Shown in pieces: positions 16,871-25,740 of a stretch of 64,000 nucleotides of DNA. The stretch is from contig CAZSEX010000005.1 in NCBI GenBank assembly GCA_964606065.1, forward strand, positions 1-64,000. The letters are read 5' to 3'. The stretch's first letter is position 1, and each line of letters begins with the position of its first letter. The notes under the pieces are model-generated. The model was not told the origin of the DNA. It made no database searches and was given only the letters and a program-made list of their open reading frames with translations. Both the position numbers and the translations under genes were made by a program. This stretch comes from JAFGHJ01 sp964606065 (GTDB lineage: Bacteria; Hydrothermota; UBA3072).

Positions 16871-19237
16871 CTATCCCTTTTTAAAAACAAATTCACCGTC
16901 TTTCGCGTCGATCAATATTTTTTCGTTACCTATTTCGCCGTCTATTATTTTAAGAGATAAGGGTGTTTCTATAAACCTCTGAATGGTTCTCGCCAGGGGT
17001 CTGGCCCCGAAAGACTTATCGTAACCCTTACCCGCGAGTAAATCTCTCGCCTCCTCCGTAATTTCTAAACTTATATCCGATTCTTTCAATCGTTCGGATA
17101 AATCCTGTATCATTATATCAACAATCTCTTTTACCTGTTCCAGGTTGAGAGGTTTAAAAATAATTATGTCGTCGATTCTGTTAAGAAATTCGGGTCTCAT
17201 CTTTAATCTAAGCTGTTCTGTAACTTTCTCTTCGAGTAAATCGTAGTTGTCAGCGAGATTCTGGATTACGTCGGACGCTATATTTGAGGTCATTATGTTT
17301 ACCGTATTGGCGAAATTAACCGTCCTCCCTTTACCGTCTGTAAGTCTACCGTCATCCAGGATCTGCAGCAAAATATTAAAGGCTTCAGGATGAGCTTTCT
17401 CTATTTCATCATAGAGAATCACACTGTAGGGTCTTTTACGCACCGCTTCCGTTAAATAACCTCCCTCTTCATATCCCACGTAACCCGGGGGAGCTCCTAT
17501 AAGCCGCGCTATAGAATGTTTCTCCATAAATTCACTCATATCTACTCTTATCAGAGCGTCTTCCGAGTCAAAAAGAATCCATGCCAGCACTTTAGCCAGT
17601 TCGGTTTTACCCACACCCGTAGGGCCTAAAAATATAAAAGAACCTATAGGTCTATCGGGATTTGAAATACCCGAACGAGCTCTTCTTATAGAATCCGCAA
17701 CCGCTTTTACCGCGTATTCCTGATTCACTATTCTTTTATGTATTTCCTCTTCCAGGTTGGTCAGTTTAGATTTCTCTTTCTCTAACATTTTACTCACCGG
17801 GATACCCGTCCAATCGGAAACAATGACCGCGATGTCCTCCTCGCCGATACTTTTACCACAAGGGTGATATTCAGCCCATTTTTCTTTTTCTCTTTCGTAT
17901 TCCTGACGCAGTTTTTCTTCTTCCTCGATAATTTTACGCGCGCCCCGATGGTCTCCTTCTTCCGCCAGTTTCTTAGCTTCTTCCTGAAGGCTTTTTATTT
18001 TTTCTTCTTTCTTGTTTAAATCGCCGGGAACATCAGCTTTCTCGAGCTGAAGTTTCGCGCACGCTTCATCGAGAAGATCAATCGCCTTATCAGGCAGGTA
18101 TCTGTCCGTTATATAACGTTTAGACAGCTTTACCGAAGCTTCTATAGCATCGTCTTCTATTTCCACTCCGTGATATTTTTCATAGGATTCTTTCAAACCT
18201 CTTAAAATTTCTATAGAATCCGCCACAGAGGGCTCATTCACCCATACGGGCTGAAACCTTCTTTCCAGAGCGGGATCTTTTTCTATATGTTTTCTGTACT
18301 CAGATATTGTAGTGGCACCTATGGTCTTCATCGCTCCTCTGGCGAGAAAAGGTTTCATCATATTCGAAGCATCCATAGCCCCTTCCGCCGCGCCGGCTCC
18401 CACCACCGTATGGATCTCATCTATAAAAAGAATAAGCTCATCTTTTTTCTTTTCCAGTTCACCCATAATCGCTTTTAGCCTGTCTTCGAACTCTCCCCGA
18501 AATTTGGTGCCGGCTATAAGCCCGGCGAGATCGAGCTCGAGAATTCTTTTGTTCTTAAGCAATTCCGGTACTTTTTTGCCTTTAATCCTCTGCGACAGAC
18601 CTTCCACGATTGCCGTTTTACCCACACCCGCTTCTCCAATAAGAACAGGATTGTTTTTCGTCTTCCTTATCAAGATTTGCATAACTCTCTGAATTTCTTT
18701 TTCCCGGTCGATAACAGGATCTCCTTCTTCTTTCGTAAGATCACGGGTATATCTTTCGAGTATTTTGTATTTGCTTTCCGCATCGGGGTCTTCGATTCTT
18801 CCCTCACCCCTTACATTTTTCAAAGAAGAAAAAATCCTTTCCTTGCTTATCCCAAAATCAGAAAGAATCGCTCCGGCTTTCCCCGTATCGTCTGTCAGCG
18901 AAAGCAAAATATGCTCGGTCCCTATATACTTATCGTTCAACCTTCTCGCCTCTTCCCAGGCATTGTCCAGAGCTTTATTCGCCTGCGATGAAAGATATAC
19001 CTGCACAGAACCGTACGCCTTTGGAATCTTTTCGAGCTCGTCCAATACTCGATTTTTTACCTGATCGGTGTTTAATTCCATATTCTCTATTAATTTCGGG
19101 ACCACTCCTTCGGGATCGTCCAGCAATCCGTACAAAAGATGAAGAGGAGTCAACTCCGAATGATTGAATTTGGAAAGAGAAGATTGAGCTATCGAAAGGG
19201 CTTCCTTTGCTTTCTGGGTAAATTTGTCTTCTCTCAT
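16871..19237 (-). CDS. ClpB/ClpC-type AAA+ chaperone with a short middle domain
   Basis: 788-residue two-ring Hsp100 unfoldase. N-terminal Clp-N double repeat (1-145), AAA-1 with Walker A GEAGVGKT (201-208) and FIDEIHTVVG (271-280), a short coiled-coil middle region (about 405-463), AAA-2 with GPTGVGKT (538-545), GYVGYEEGG and the C-terminal Clp domain. The middle region is about 60 residues as in ClpC, not about 120 as in classical ClpB. The AAA-2 region between MTSNIASDVI and RPEFLNRID lacks a visible ClpP-docking [LIV]G[FL] loop. This fits a disaggregase or ClpP-independent chaperone better than a protease partner. ATG overlaps the osmC stop (ATGA), with GGAGGT upstream. Confidence 0.9.
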   Translation of the reverse strand: MREDKFTQKAKEALSIAQSSLSKFNHSELTPLHLLYGLLDDPEGVVPKLIENMELNTDQVKNRVLDELEKIPKAYGSVQVYLSSQANKALDNAWEEARRLNDKYIGTEHILLSLTDDTGKAGAILSDFGISKERIFSSLKNVRGEGRIEDPDAESKYKILERYTRDLTKEEGDPVIDREKEIQRVMQILIRKTKNNPVLIGEAGVGKTAIVEGLSQRIKGKKVPELLKNKRILELDLAGLIAGTKFRGEFEDRLKAIMGELEKKKDELILFIDEIHTVVGAGAAEGAMDASNMMKPFLARGAMKTIGATTISEYRKHIEKDPALERRFQPVWVNEPSVADSIEILRGLKESYEKYHGVEIEDDAIEASVKLSKRYITDRYLPDKAIDLLDEACAKLQLEKADVPGDLNKKEEKIKSLQEEAKKLAEEGDHRGARKIIEEEEKLRQEYEREKEKWAEYHPCGKSIGEEDIAVIVSDWTGIPVSKMLEKEKSKLTNLEEEIHKRIVNQEYAVKAVADSIRRARSGISNPDRPIGSFIFLGPTGVGKTELAKVLAWILFDSEDALIRVDMSEFMEKHSIARLIGAPPGYVGYEEGGYLTEAVRKRPYSVILYDEIEKAHPEAFNILLQILDDGRLTDGKGRTVNFANTVNIMTSNIASDVIQNLADNYDLLEEKVTEQLRLKMRPEFLNRIDDIIIFKPLNLEQVKEIVDIMIQDLSERLKESDISLEITEEARDLLAGKGYDKSFGARPLARTIQRFIETPLSLKIIDGEIGNEKILIDAKDGEFVFKKG

Positions 19238-19668
19238 TTTACCTCCGTTTTATTTTGCCTGATCACTTCGAGTTTACCCTCTATCGGCACACTGTTTCCG
19301 AGCATGGCATGAATAGGACAGTACTTTTTTGCGGACAGATCGATCGCTTTCTGTATCTTTGATTCCTCGGGATTATTCCCGTAAATAATATACTCGATTT
19401 TAATGTTTTTAAAAGTTTTTGGATGCTCTTCATATCTCTCCCCCGATATTTTAACTTCTATATCACTGTAATCCACTCTCATTTTATCTATGAGAGAAAT
19501 CACATCCATTAAAGTACAACTCCCCAGAGAAAAAAGCAGCATTTCCATGGGACTGGGCGCGGAATCGTGACCTCCGAGTTCCTTCCTGGTATCGATTATG
19601 ATTTCGTGCCCGGAATCGTTTTTCCCTATCAATTTTAAGCCGTCTGCTTTTCTTATCTCTACCCTCAT
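19234..19668 (-). CDS. OsmC/Ohr family protein
   Basis: 144-residue OsmC-like protein, a thiol peroxidase fold that reduces organic hydroperoxides. Both reactive cysteines are present: C51 in LGSCTLMDV and C117 in KKYCPIHAM. Coupled to the ClpB-like gene by a 4-base overlap, so the pair probably forms a stress operon that meets oxidative damage and protein aggregation together. The promoter -10 lies only 10 bases before the ATG and no ribosome site is visible. Confidence 0.85.
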   Translation of the reverse strand: MRVEIRKADGLKLIGKNDSGHEIIIDTRKELGGHDSAPSPMEMLLFSLGSCTLMDVISLIDKMRVDYSDIEVKISGERYEEHPKTFKNIKIEYIIYGNNPEESKIQKAIDLSAKKYCPIHAMLGNSVPIEGKLEVIRQNKTEVK

Positions 19669-19678
19669 ACTTATTTAA

Positions 19679-19706
19679 AATATAGGTTTAATATCCTGTA
19701 TGTCAA
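19679..19706 (-). promoter_or_regulatory. Promoter of the osmC-clpB unit
   Basis: Minus strand TTGACA (19701-19706), 16-base spacer, TATATT (19679-19684). Transcription would begin about 3-4 bases before the osmC ATG, which predicts a nearly leaderless mRNA. Confidence 0.65.
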
Positions 19707-19712
19707 CTATTT

Positions 19713-20765
19713 TCAAAAGGAAAAGAACATATCCATTCCCCAGTACTGTCTATCATAATAACCGTCAAACGTAATCCCTGTAACAGCCCAGAAAAATTTC
19801 ACTTCAAGTATTTTTAAACTCAATTCAAAATCCGATTTCTTATTATCATAAAAAGTGCTCCTGAATCCGGGAGTGATTTTTTTATCATAAAAAGAATATC
19901 CAAAATCCACTTCAAAAGCTCCGCTAAAAGAAGAGTTATCATAAGAATAATCGATAAAAGCTTTAAGGAAATCAGAGTTAAGAGCAAATAAGCAATTATC
20001 TTTTCCTATTTCCAAATCTCCGTATCTCGATTTTAAACCCACTGCCGGATTCCTTGAAAGGATAAAATAAACCGACTCTTCCAGAGATAAAAGGTAAATA
20101 GGGGCTATATAAAAGTCTTCCACTTTAAAATCTTCATCGCCGAATAAACCTTTACCCACAAAATTTGCCATTACAAGGAAAATTGGATCTCTCGGTCGAA
20201 ACAGATATGAAACGAATTCTCTGTCGTCATGAGTCACGCCGACTCTCGCGTCTCCCAATTTTAAATAACCAAACCATTCATCCGAAGCTGTTTCAAAAAA
20301 AAGATAGTCACAATTTAAGGAAAAATTAAGGATATCTTCGTACGCCGCAGCAGAAATATGACTATTAAAAATAAAAGGTAAAAAAAAATTGCCATACCCC
20401 TTGAAACCGGTTTCCGGACCTCCTCTCAAACCCAGAAAACCTCCGGAAAGACTCCCGTAACCGAGCTTTCTGTCGAAATGAAATTGAAGCAATTTGTAAT
20501 CTCCGTTCATCACACGGAAATATGAATAAGGAATGCTGTCGTATTTTTCCCGTCCTGAAAGCAGAAAGAAATCCTCTTCACCAAGTATGGAACGGCTGAT
20601 ATACTTCTGAGTTTCAAACTGCGCCAAAACACTATCACCGTAGGAATACAATCCAATGGAAGGGGGAGTATCAATCCAGACAAACTGACGAAAATCTTCT
20701 TTAGGTAAAGGGAACATAATCAAAGGAAGTTGTATATATAAAAGCTGATAAGCTAAAAGGCCCAT
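19713..20765 (-). CDS. Putative outer-membrane beta-barrel protein, unknown function
   Basis: 350 residues with no recognised family. The sequence is rich in Phe, Tyr and Gly in alternating hydrophobic/polar stretches broken by short charged turns (such as DNKKSD and DYSYDNSS), and it ends in Phe (GMDMFFSF), as many outer-membrane barrels do. The N-terminus (MGLLAYQLLYIQLPLIMF) could be a poor signal sequence; a later ATG (MFPLPKED) is another possible start, and neither has a ribosome site. It stands alone, with the osmC promoter beginning just beyond its end. Barrel topology is inferred from pattern only. Confidence 0.55.
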   Translation of the reverse strand: MGLLAYQLLYIQLPLIMFPLPKEDFRQFVWIDTPPSIGLYSYGDSVLAQFETQKYISRSILGEEDFFLLSGREKYDSIPYSYFRVMNGDYKLLQFHFDRKLGYGSLSGGFLGLRGGPETGFKGYGNFFLPFIFNSHISAAAYEDILNFSLNCDYLFFETASDEWFGYLKLGDARVGVTHDDREFVSYLFRPRDPIFLVMANFVGKGLFGDEDFKVEDFYIAPIYLLSLEESVYFILSRNPAVGLKSRYGDLEIGKDNCLFALNSDFLKAFIDYSYDNSSFSGAFEVDFGYSFYDKKITPGFRSTFYDNKKSDFELSLKILEVKFFWAVTGITFDGYYDRQYWGMDMFFSF

Positions 20766-21055
20766 AACTAAAATTTAGATTCGAAGAATCTAAGTTGAGT
20801 GGTTGAATCGTTGATTGGTTGAATTAAAAAATGGAAAAATAAACCTTTTAAAACTGTGCCCATCTATGTCCTAATAATCAATCCTTCGGATTGTTTGAAT
20901 AGTTGAATTTAAAAATCTTTAAATAGTAAAAAACATGAAGTTGAGAGGGCAATTTGACCATTCGACTATTTTACAATTTGACTTGTTTCTCTACCTGACT
21001 CCTGATTTCGATATTCCCTTTTATAATTTCCCATTTTAATATTTAACTTTTACAT
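20766..21055 (+). repeat. Intergenic repeat (GTTGAATAGTTGAA type)
   Basis: No gene. Contains GTTTGAATAGTTGAATTTAA and, further on, CAATTTGACCATTCGACTAT with TTTGACTTGTTT, matching a similar arrangement at 50880-50975. In both places the block points toward the 3-prime end of a minus-strand gene. A small palindrome AGATTCGAAGAATCT is at about 20776-20790. Confidence 0.6.
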
Positions 21056-21556
21056 TTAAGGAGCCTCTGTCTCTTTATGCGAAGTGTCAATAAAAACATA
21101 ATAAATGATAATCAGTATTAATCCAATGGTTACAAAAGAATCCGCCACATTAAAAGTCGGCCAGCGCCATCTTCCCAAGCCCACATCGATAAAATCAATG
21201 ACCTCCATGTAGAGTATTCTATCCGTGAGATTCCCCAATGCCCCACCTATTATGAAAGACAGGCTTACCAGAAAAAATCTGTTATCAGCCTTAAAAAAAA
21301 GGAACATAACAAAAATAAAAGCTATTACCGTAAGCGAGGTGGAAATAACGGCTCCGCCAACTCTCAGTCCGAAAACAGAATTCGGATTTCGTATATATGT
21401 AAACTGCAAAAAATTACCGATTATGTTTTTTGAATCACCGTAAAACATGGTCTTCATAATCCATCTCTTGGTTATCTGATCAAAAATAAGCACGGCAAGA
21501 GAAAGGGGTAAAAAGAATAATTTTTGCTTAATGCTTACAATGTTTCTTTCTGCCAA
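21056..21556 (-). CDS. lspA: Lipoprotein signal peptidase (signal peptidase II)
   Basis: 166-residue inner-membrane aspartyl protease that removes signal peptides from diacylated prolipoproteins. Four membrane segments and the catalytic motifs are present: GALGNLTDRI, VIDFID (D121) and FNVADS (D139). Reads from a TTG start lying inside the last codons of the dksA-like gene (22-base overlap), so it depends on coupled translation. Last gene of the TPR-ileS-dksA-like-lspA operon. Its substrates in this window would include the ABC sugar-binding protein and possibly GH115 and GalM. Confidence 0.92.
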   Translation of the reverse strand: MAERNIVSIKQKLFFLPLSLAVLIFDQITKRWIMKTMFYGDSKNIIGNFLQFTYIRNPNSVFGLRVGGAVISTSLTVIAFIFVMFLFFKADNRFFLVSLSFIIGGALGNLTDRILYMEVIDFIDVGLGRWRWPTFNVADSFVTIGLILIIIYYVFIDTSHKETEAP

Positions 21557-21927
21557 GGGATCTTTTCTCTTTTTTCCGCGCAGGATTTACAGCATCTTGC
21601 GTATGGTATTGCCTTGAGTCTTTCTTTCCTTATCTGGCTGCCACAGTCTTCACAAAAACCATACTGTTTATCTACTATTTTTTGCAGAGCCGCATCGATG
21701 TCTTTCAGCTTCTGTGTAAGCTGATTCATTATATAAGAGTCTCTATCTATCCTACTCTCAACATCGGCAATATCAGCCATATGGGTAGGAAAAGGAGTGT
21801 TTTCCTCTCCGTTTTCCAGTGGATTGCCCTCGACTTTGGGCTCAAGGGCCCTTATTTCCTCGAGAACTTCTTCCCTCTCTTTTTCCAGCTTTCTTTCAAA
21901 ATAACCGTAATCAATCTTCCAGGTCAA
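21535..21927 (-). CDS. DksA/TraR family zinc-finger protein
   Basis: 130-residue DksA/TraR-like protein with an N-terminal helical coiled coil (about 5-85) and a C-terminal four-Cys zinc finger (C92-x2-C95 and C113-x2-C116). The family binds the RNA polymerase secondary channel and alters transcription, often with ppGpp. The acidic tip region (about 51-64) is not a clear match to the E. coli DksA tip, so activity is uncertain. It starts at TTG with an AAAGGAGG site that is itself within the ileS 3-prime end (17-base overlap). Confidence 0.85.
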   Translation of the reverse strand: MTWKIDYGYFERKLEKEREEVLEEIRALEPKVEGNPLENGEENTPFPTHMADIADVESRIDRDSYIMNQLTQKLKDIDAALQKIVDKQYGFCEDCGSQIRKERLKAIPYARCCKSCAEKREKIPWQKETL

Positions 21928-24637
21928 AATCTCCTCCTTTTATAACTCTAATACATCTACCACAAAGGGATTCGAATTCATCGTCTTCACCGACATCCAC
22001 AGAATACATCCAGCATCTCGAGCATTTCTTCCCTTCCGCTTTCTCAATTCCATAAGAACCTAATTTACCTTCGAACGAATATTTAGAATTTATCTTAGAT
22101 ACAAAACTCACTTCAGATACAATAAAAATTTCTTTTAAATAACTTTTTAACTCTTTTAATTCCGGTAAATCGCTTCTTATAAGCACTTTCGCCTCGAGTG
22201 AATTTCCGATAAAAGCTTCTTCTTGAGCCGATTCCAGCACTTTGTGAAATTCATCTCTAACCTCAAGAATTTTCTCGAATTTTTTAACAAGGTTTTTATC
22301 CTCAATTGTTTCCGGAACAGTCGCCGGAAAATCGGCAAGGAAAATAGATTCTTCTCCGAATAGTTCCCTCCAGACTTCCTCAGTCGTAAAAGATAAAATA
22401 GGAGAAAGTATCACGGTTAAATTTTTTGTCAATTCGTACAACACAGTCTGCGCGCTTCTCCTCTTCTTACCCTTTTTTGATTCGACATATAAACGATCTT
22501 TAATTATATCCAGGTAAAAAGAGGAAAGTGTACTTACTATAAAATCATAAACTTTTCTATATACTTTATGATAATAAAGGGATTTATAATCCTTATCCAC
22601 TTCTCTGATAAGCTTATTTAGTTTTATAAGAACATATCGATCTACAGGCAGTAATTCGTTTTTGTCCAGCAAATCTTTTTCTGTAAAATCGTTCATATTA
22701 CCGAGCATAAATTTGAAACTATTTCTTATTTTTCTGTAGGCATCCACCAATCTCTGCATAATTTCTCTCCCGTACTTAACGTCTACAGACCAGTTAACCG
22801 AAGAAATCCATAAGCGCAAAATATCGGCGCCGAACTCTTCCACGATTTCCGCAGGCGAGGTCACATTACCGAGAGATTTATGCATGGACTGCCCTTCATC
22901 ATCGAGCATCCATCCATGGGTAACGACTTTATCATAAGGAGCTCTGTCTTTTATCGCCAGCGAAAGCATCAAAGAAGAGTTAAACCATCCCCTGTGTTGA
23001 TCAGGACCCTCCAGATACATATTTGCCGGCCAGTCTTTCTCTTCTAAAGCTCCGAAAGAAGAAACACCTGAGTCAAACCACACATCGAGTATATCCGATC
23101 CCTTTTCCCATTCGGACGAACCACACTTTTCGCATTTAAAACCTTCGCCTAAAATACTCTCAGGACCCAAGTCAAACCAGACATCAGCGGATTTCTCCCT
23201 GAATAAATCGGCAACCTTCATGATTATATCCTTATTTAAAACAGCTTTACCGCATTTCTTACAGAAAAAAGCGGGAATATTTACTCCCCATTTTCTCTGT
23301 CTGGAAATGCACCAATCGGGTCTGTCAGCGATTGCCGCCGACATTCTTTCCTTACTCTGAGGCGGATACCACTCGGTTTTCTCGACAATCTCCATGGCTT
23401 TTTTTCTTAAATCATTATGATCTATGGAAATAAACCATTGTTCCGTGGCACGAAAGATCAACGGTGTTTTACATCTCCAGCAAATCGGGTAATTATGTTG
23501 AATTTTGCCGAGATGCACTAAGTTACCCTTTTCCCTTAAAATATCGATCACTCTATTCGATGCTTCTTCGGTTGTCAACCCTTTAAAATCTTCCGCCTCC
23601 GAGGTAAACTTACCCTTTTCGTCGACAGGAGAATAAATGTCTAAACCGATTTCTTTTCCGAGAACGTAATCTTCCCTGCCGTGCCCCGGAGCGATATGAA
23701 CGATTCCCGTACCTTCATCCATTGTAACAAATTTAGCCGAATGAATAAATGATTGTCTGTTCTCGAAAGGATGTTTAAATCCAATCCCTTCAAAGTCCTT
23801 ACCCCTGCGCTTTTCGACAATCTTTAAATTATCATTCCATCCCGCCTTTTCCGCGCTTCTTTTAAGGAGATTCTCGGCTAAAAGAAATCTTCTGCCATCT
23901 TTTTCCGCTATCACGTACATGAAATCGGGATGAACCGCCAGAGCGAGATTTGAAACTATCGTCCATGGGGTCGTAGTCCAGACCAACGCGTCGAAATTCT
24001 CACCTTTCATGGTAAAAATCAATGATGGAGAATCCATCATTTTGTATTCGATTTCTGAAATAGCGAGCGCGGTTTCACAACTGGGGCACCAGTGCACGGG
24101 CATATAACCTCGATAAACATAACCCTGCTCGACCACTCTGGAAAGAAGCTCCAATTCCATACCCTCATATTCGTTGCTCATGGTAATATAAGGATTATCC
24201 CAATCAGCCAGAACTCCAAGCCGCATAAAATCTTTTGCCTGTTCCTCGATCCACTTAGAGGCAAACTCTCTGCAACTTTTCCTTATAGCGAGAATATCGT
24301 CTCCTTCTTTAAAATTCTTTATCACGATATTTTCGATTGGCATACCGTGCGCGTCCCAACCGGGTCTATATGGCGCGTATAATCCTTTTAGCGTTTTGTA
24401 CTTAACGGTAATATCCTTAATTATTTTATTCATTGCCTGACCGAGATGTATGTGGCCGTTAGCGTAAGGAGGGCCATCGTGTAAAACAAACTTATTCCCC
24501 TTTCTTCTCTTCTCCAGAGCTTTTTTATAAATTTCGTTCTTTTTCCAGAACTGGACAAATTCGGGTTCTCTCTCAGAGAGATCCGCCTTCATCGGAAAAT
24601 CGGTACTTGGAAGATTAAGAGTGTTTTTAAGATTCAC
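21911..24637 (-). CDS. ileS: Isoleucyl-tRNA synthetase
   Basis: 908-residue class Ia synthetase charging tRNA-Ile. The HIGH-type motif reads HIHLG at 62-66 after PPYANG, the CP1 editing domain includes WTTTPWTIVSN and GTGIVHIAPGHG, and the KMSKS loop reads SMHKS near residue 586 in place of KMSKS. The C-terminal zinc finger is present (CSRCW and CGRC). Full length. Starts at GTG, 16 bases after the TPR gene, with no strong ribosome site. The downstream dksA-like and lspA genes overlap in series. Confidence 0.95.
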   Translation of the reverse strand: MNLKNTLNLPSTDFPMKADLSEREPEFVQFWKKNEIYKKALEKRRKGNKFVLHDGPPYANGHIHLGQAMNKIIKDITVKYKTLKGLYAPYRPGWDAHGMPIENIVIKNFKEGDDILAIRKSCREFASKWIEEQAKDFMRLGVLADWDNPYITMSNEYEGMELELLSRVVEQGYVYRGYMPVHWCPSCETALAISEIEYKMMDSPSLIFTMKGENFDALVWTTTPWTIVSNLALAVHPDFMYVIAEKDGRRFLLAENLLKRSAEKAGWNDNLKIVEKRRGKDFEGIGFKHPFENRQSFIHSAKFVTMDEGTGIVHIAPGHGREDYVLGKEIGLDIYSPVDEKGKFTSEAEDFKGLTTEEASNRVIDILREKGNLVHLGKIQHNYPICWRCKTPLIFRATEQWFISIDHNDLRKKAMEIVEKTEWYPPQSKERMSAAIADRPDWCISRQRKWGVNIPAFFCKKCGKAVLNKDIIMKVADLFREKSADVWFDLGPESILGEGFKCEKCGSSEWEKGSDILDVWFDSGVSSFGALEEKDWPANMYLEGPDQHRGWFNSSLMLSLAIKDRAPYDKVVTHGWMLDDEGQSMHKSLGNVTSPAEIVEEFGADILRLWISSVNWSVDVKYGREIMQRLVDAYRKIRNSFKFMLGNMNDFTEKDLLDKNELLPVDRYVLIKLNKLIREVDKDYKSLYYHKVYRKVYDFIVSTLSSFYLDIIKDRLYVESKKGKKRRSAQTVLYELTKNLTVILSPILSFTTEEVWRELFGEESIFLADFPATVPETIEDKNLVKKFEKILEVRDEFHKVLESAQEEAFIGNSLEAKVLIRSDLPELKELKSYLKEIFIVSEVSFVSKINSKYSFEGKLGSYGIEKAEGKKCSRCWMYSVDVGEDDEFESLCGRCIRVIKGGDFDLED

Positions 24638-24653
24638 TACGGCAGAAAATAAT

Positions 24654-25352
24654 TTAAGGCAAATCGAGATACATCTTCAGACTTTTATTATCCGGTTCCA
24701 ATTCCAGAGCCTTTTTCCATATCTCTCTCGCCATTTCTTTATCGTCTTCTTTATAATAACAGAAACCCAGTTTCACTGCGGCAGGCACAAAGTCCCCGCT
24801 TCTTTTCAAAACCTCTTTCAAAGTTTCCTTCGCCGCTTCGTAATCGCCCTTCTTTATATACATTTCACCCAATAAAGTCCGAATATCGTGGAAATTAGGA
24901 GCGAATTTAAGAGCCTTTTCGAGTTCCTCTATCGACTCCTGGTGCCTGTCTATACTCGCGTACAAAATCGCGGCTTCCTTATGCACATTCGCAATTCTCG
25001 CCCTGACGGAAAATTCTACTTTCTCCATCTCGGAGTCTCTTTCCATCTCAAGCTTTTCCGCCACTTCAAATTCTTTCGCAGCTTTCTCCATTTCACCCAA
25101 CTGATTAAGAGTCAAAGCGTAATTTATATGTCCTTCAATATATTCAGGATTAAATTTAATCGCCTTTTCGAAATAATTTACAGCTTCCTTGTACCTTCCC
25201 GAAAGAGATAATGCCACACCCATTAAATTGTTAACATCCGGATAATCAGGATTCTTCTCCAATGCCTTCTGTAAGAAAAAAACGGCTTTCTGATAGCTTC
25301 CCTCTTCTATTAGCCTTTTCCCTTCTGTTAAAAATTCTTTTTCTTTAGCCAT
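24654..25352 (-). CDS. Tetratricopeptide-repeat protein
   Basis: 232 residues made almost wholly of TPR units, about six, for example PDVNNLMGVALSLSGRYKEA and FVPAAVKLGFCYYKEDDKEM. No signal peptide or membrane helix, so it is a cytoplasmic adaptor by appearance; partners are unknown. First gene of the ileS operon, with TAGGAG 5 bases before the ATG and a good promoter. Its position says only that it is co-expressed with ileS, the DksA-like protein and LspA. Confidence 0.85.
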   Translation of the reverse strand: MAKEKEFLTEGKRLIEEGSYQKAVFFLQKALEKNPDYPDVNNLMGVALSLSGRYKEAVNYFEKAIKFNPEYIEGHINYALTLNQLGEMEKAAKEFEVAEKLEMERDSEMEKVEFSVRARIANVHKEAAILYASIDRHQESIEELEKALKFAPNFHDIRTLLGEMYIKKGDYEAAKETLKEVLKRSGDFVPAAVKLGFCYYKEDDKEMAREIWKKALELEPDNKSLKMYLDLP

Positions 25353-25375
25353 AATATCTCCTATTTTTCTCTATT

Positions 25376-25404
25376 CTAATATACAAATATTTCCTTTCTG
25401 TCAA
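25376..25404 (-). promoter_or_regulatory. Promoter of the TPR-ileS-dksA-lspA operon
   Basis: Minus strand TTGACA (25399-25404), 17-base spacer, TATTAG (25376-25381), about 24 bases before the TPR gene ATG. Confidence 0.6.
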
Positions 25405-25429
25405 GGGCAGTATTACTTTTATTTTAGAA

Positions 25430-25690
25430 ATTTACAACCATATTTTAACCACGAAACACACGAAATACACTAAACCCCAACACCCCCTTTTTAATCTGTG
25501 TTTAAAAAAATACACGAAAAAATTTGTCATCGCGAGTTTAGCCTCTTGCCTGACTTACGCTTGCCCAATGGAATAGGAGTTCTCCCAGGGTGTTCACCTA
25601 TTCCACAGGGCAGGCGAATAACACAAACAAAACAGATCTCTTTTAATTTAAATCTTTCTCCTTCAGTGTCTTATGGGCATAAAAATCGCT
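25430..25690 (-). repeat. Degenerate intergenic repeats, pointing left
   Basis: Between the divergent TPR operon and the sorting-domain gene. Begins with an AACCACGAAACACACGAAAT copy (minus orientation), continues with AATACACGAAAAAATTTGTC, a piece also found at about 63877-63896, then GCCCAATGGAATAGGAG and a CCTATTCCACAGGGC stretch. No gene seen. Confidence 0.65.
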
Positions 25691-25691
25691 A

Positions 25692-25720
25692 TTGACAAAG
25701 TTATAATTTACGCATATAAT
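25692..25720 (+). promoter_or_regulatory. Consensus sigma70 promoter
   Basis: TTGACA (25692-25697), exactly 17 bases, TATAAT (25715-25720). A perfect match to the housekeeping consensus. AAGGAA follows, 7 bases before the ATG at 25741. Confidence 0.85.
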
Positions 25721-25740
25721 ATTTATACAAGGAAATCAAT

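Noticed and set aside
16871..19237. Calling this gene clpC
   Set aside because: No ClpP-docking tripeptide loop or McsA/B neighbours are seen, so only a ClpB/ClpC-like label is justified.
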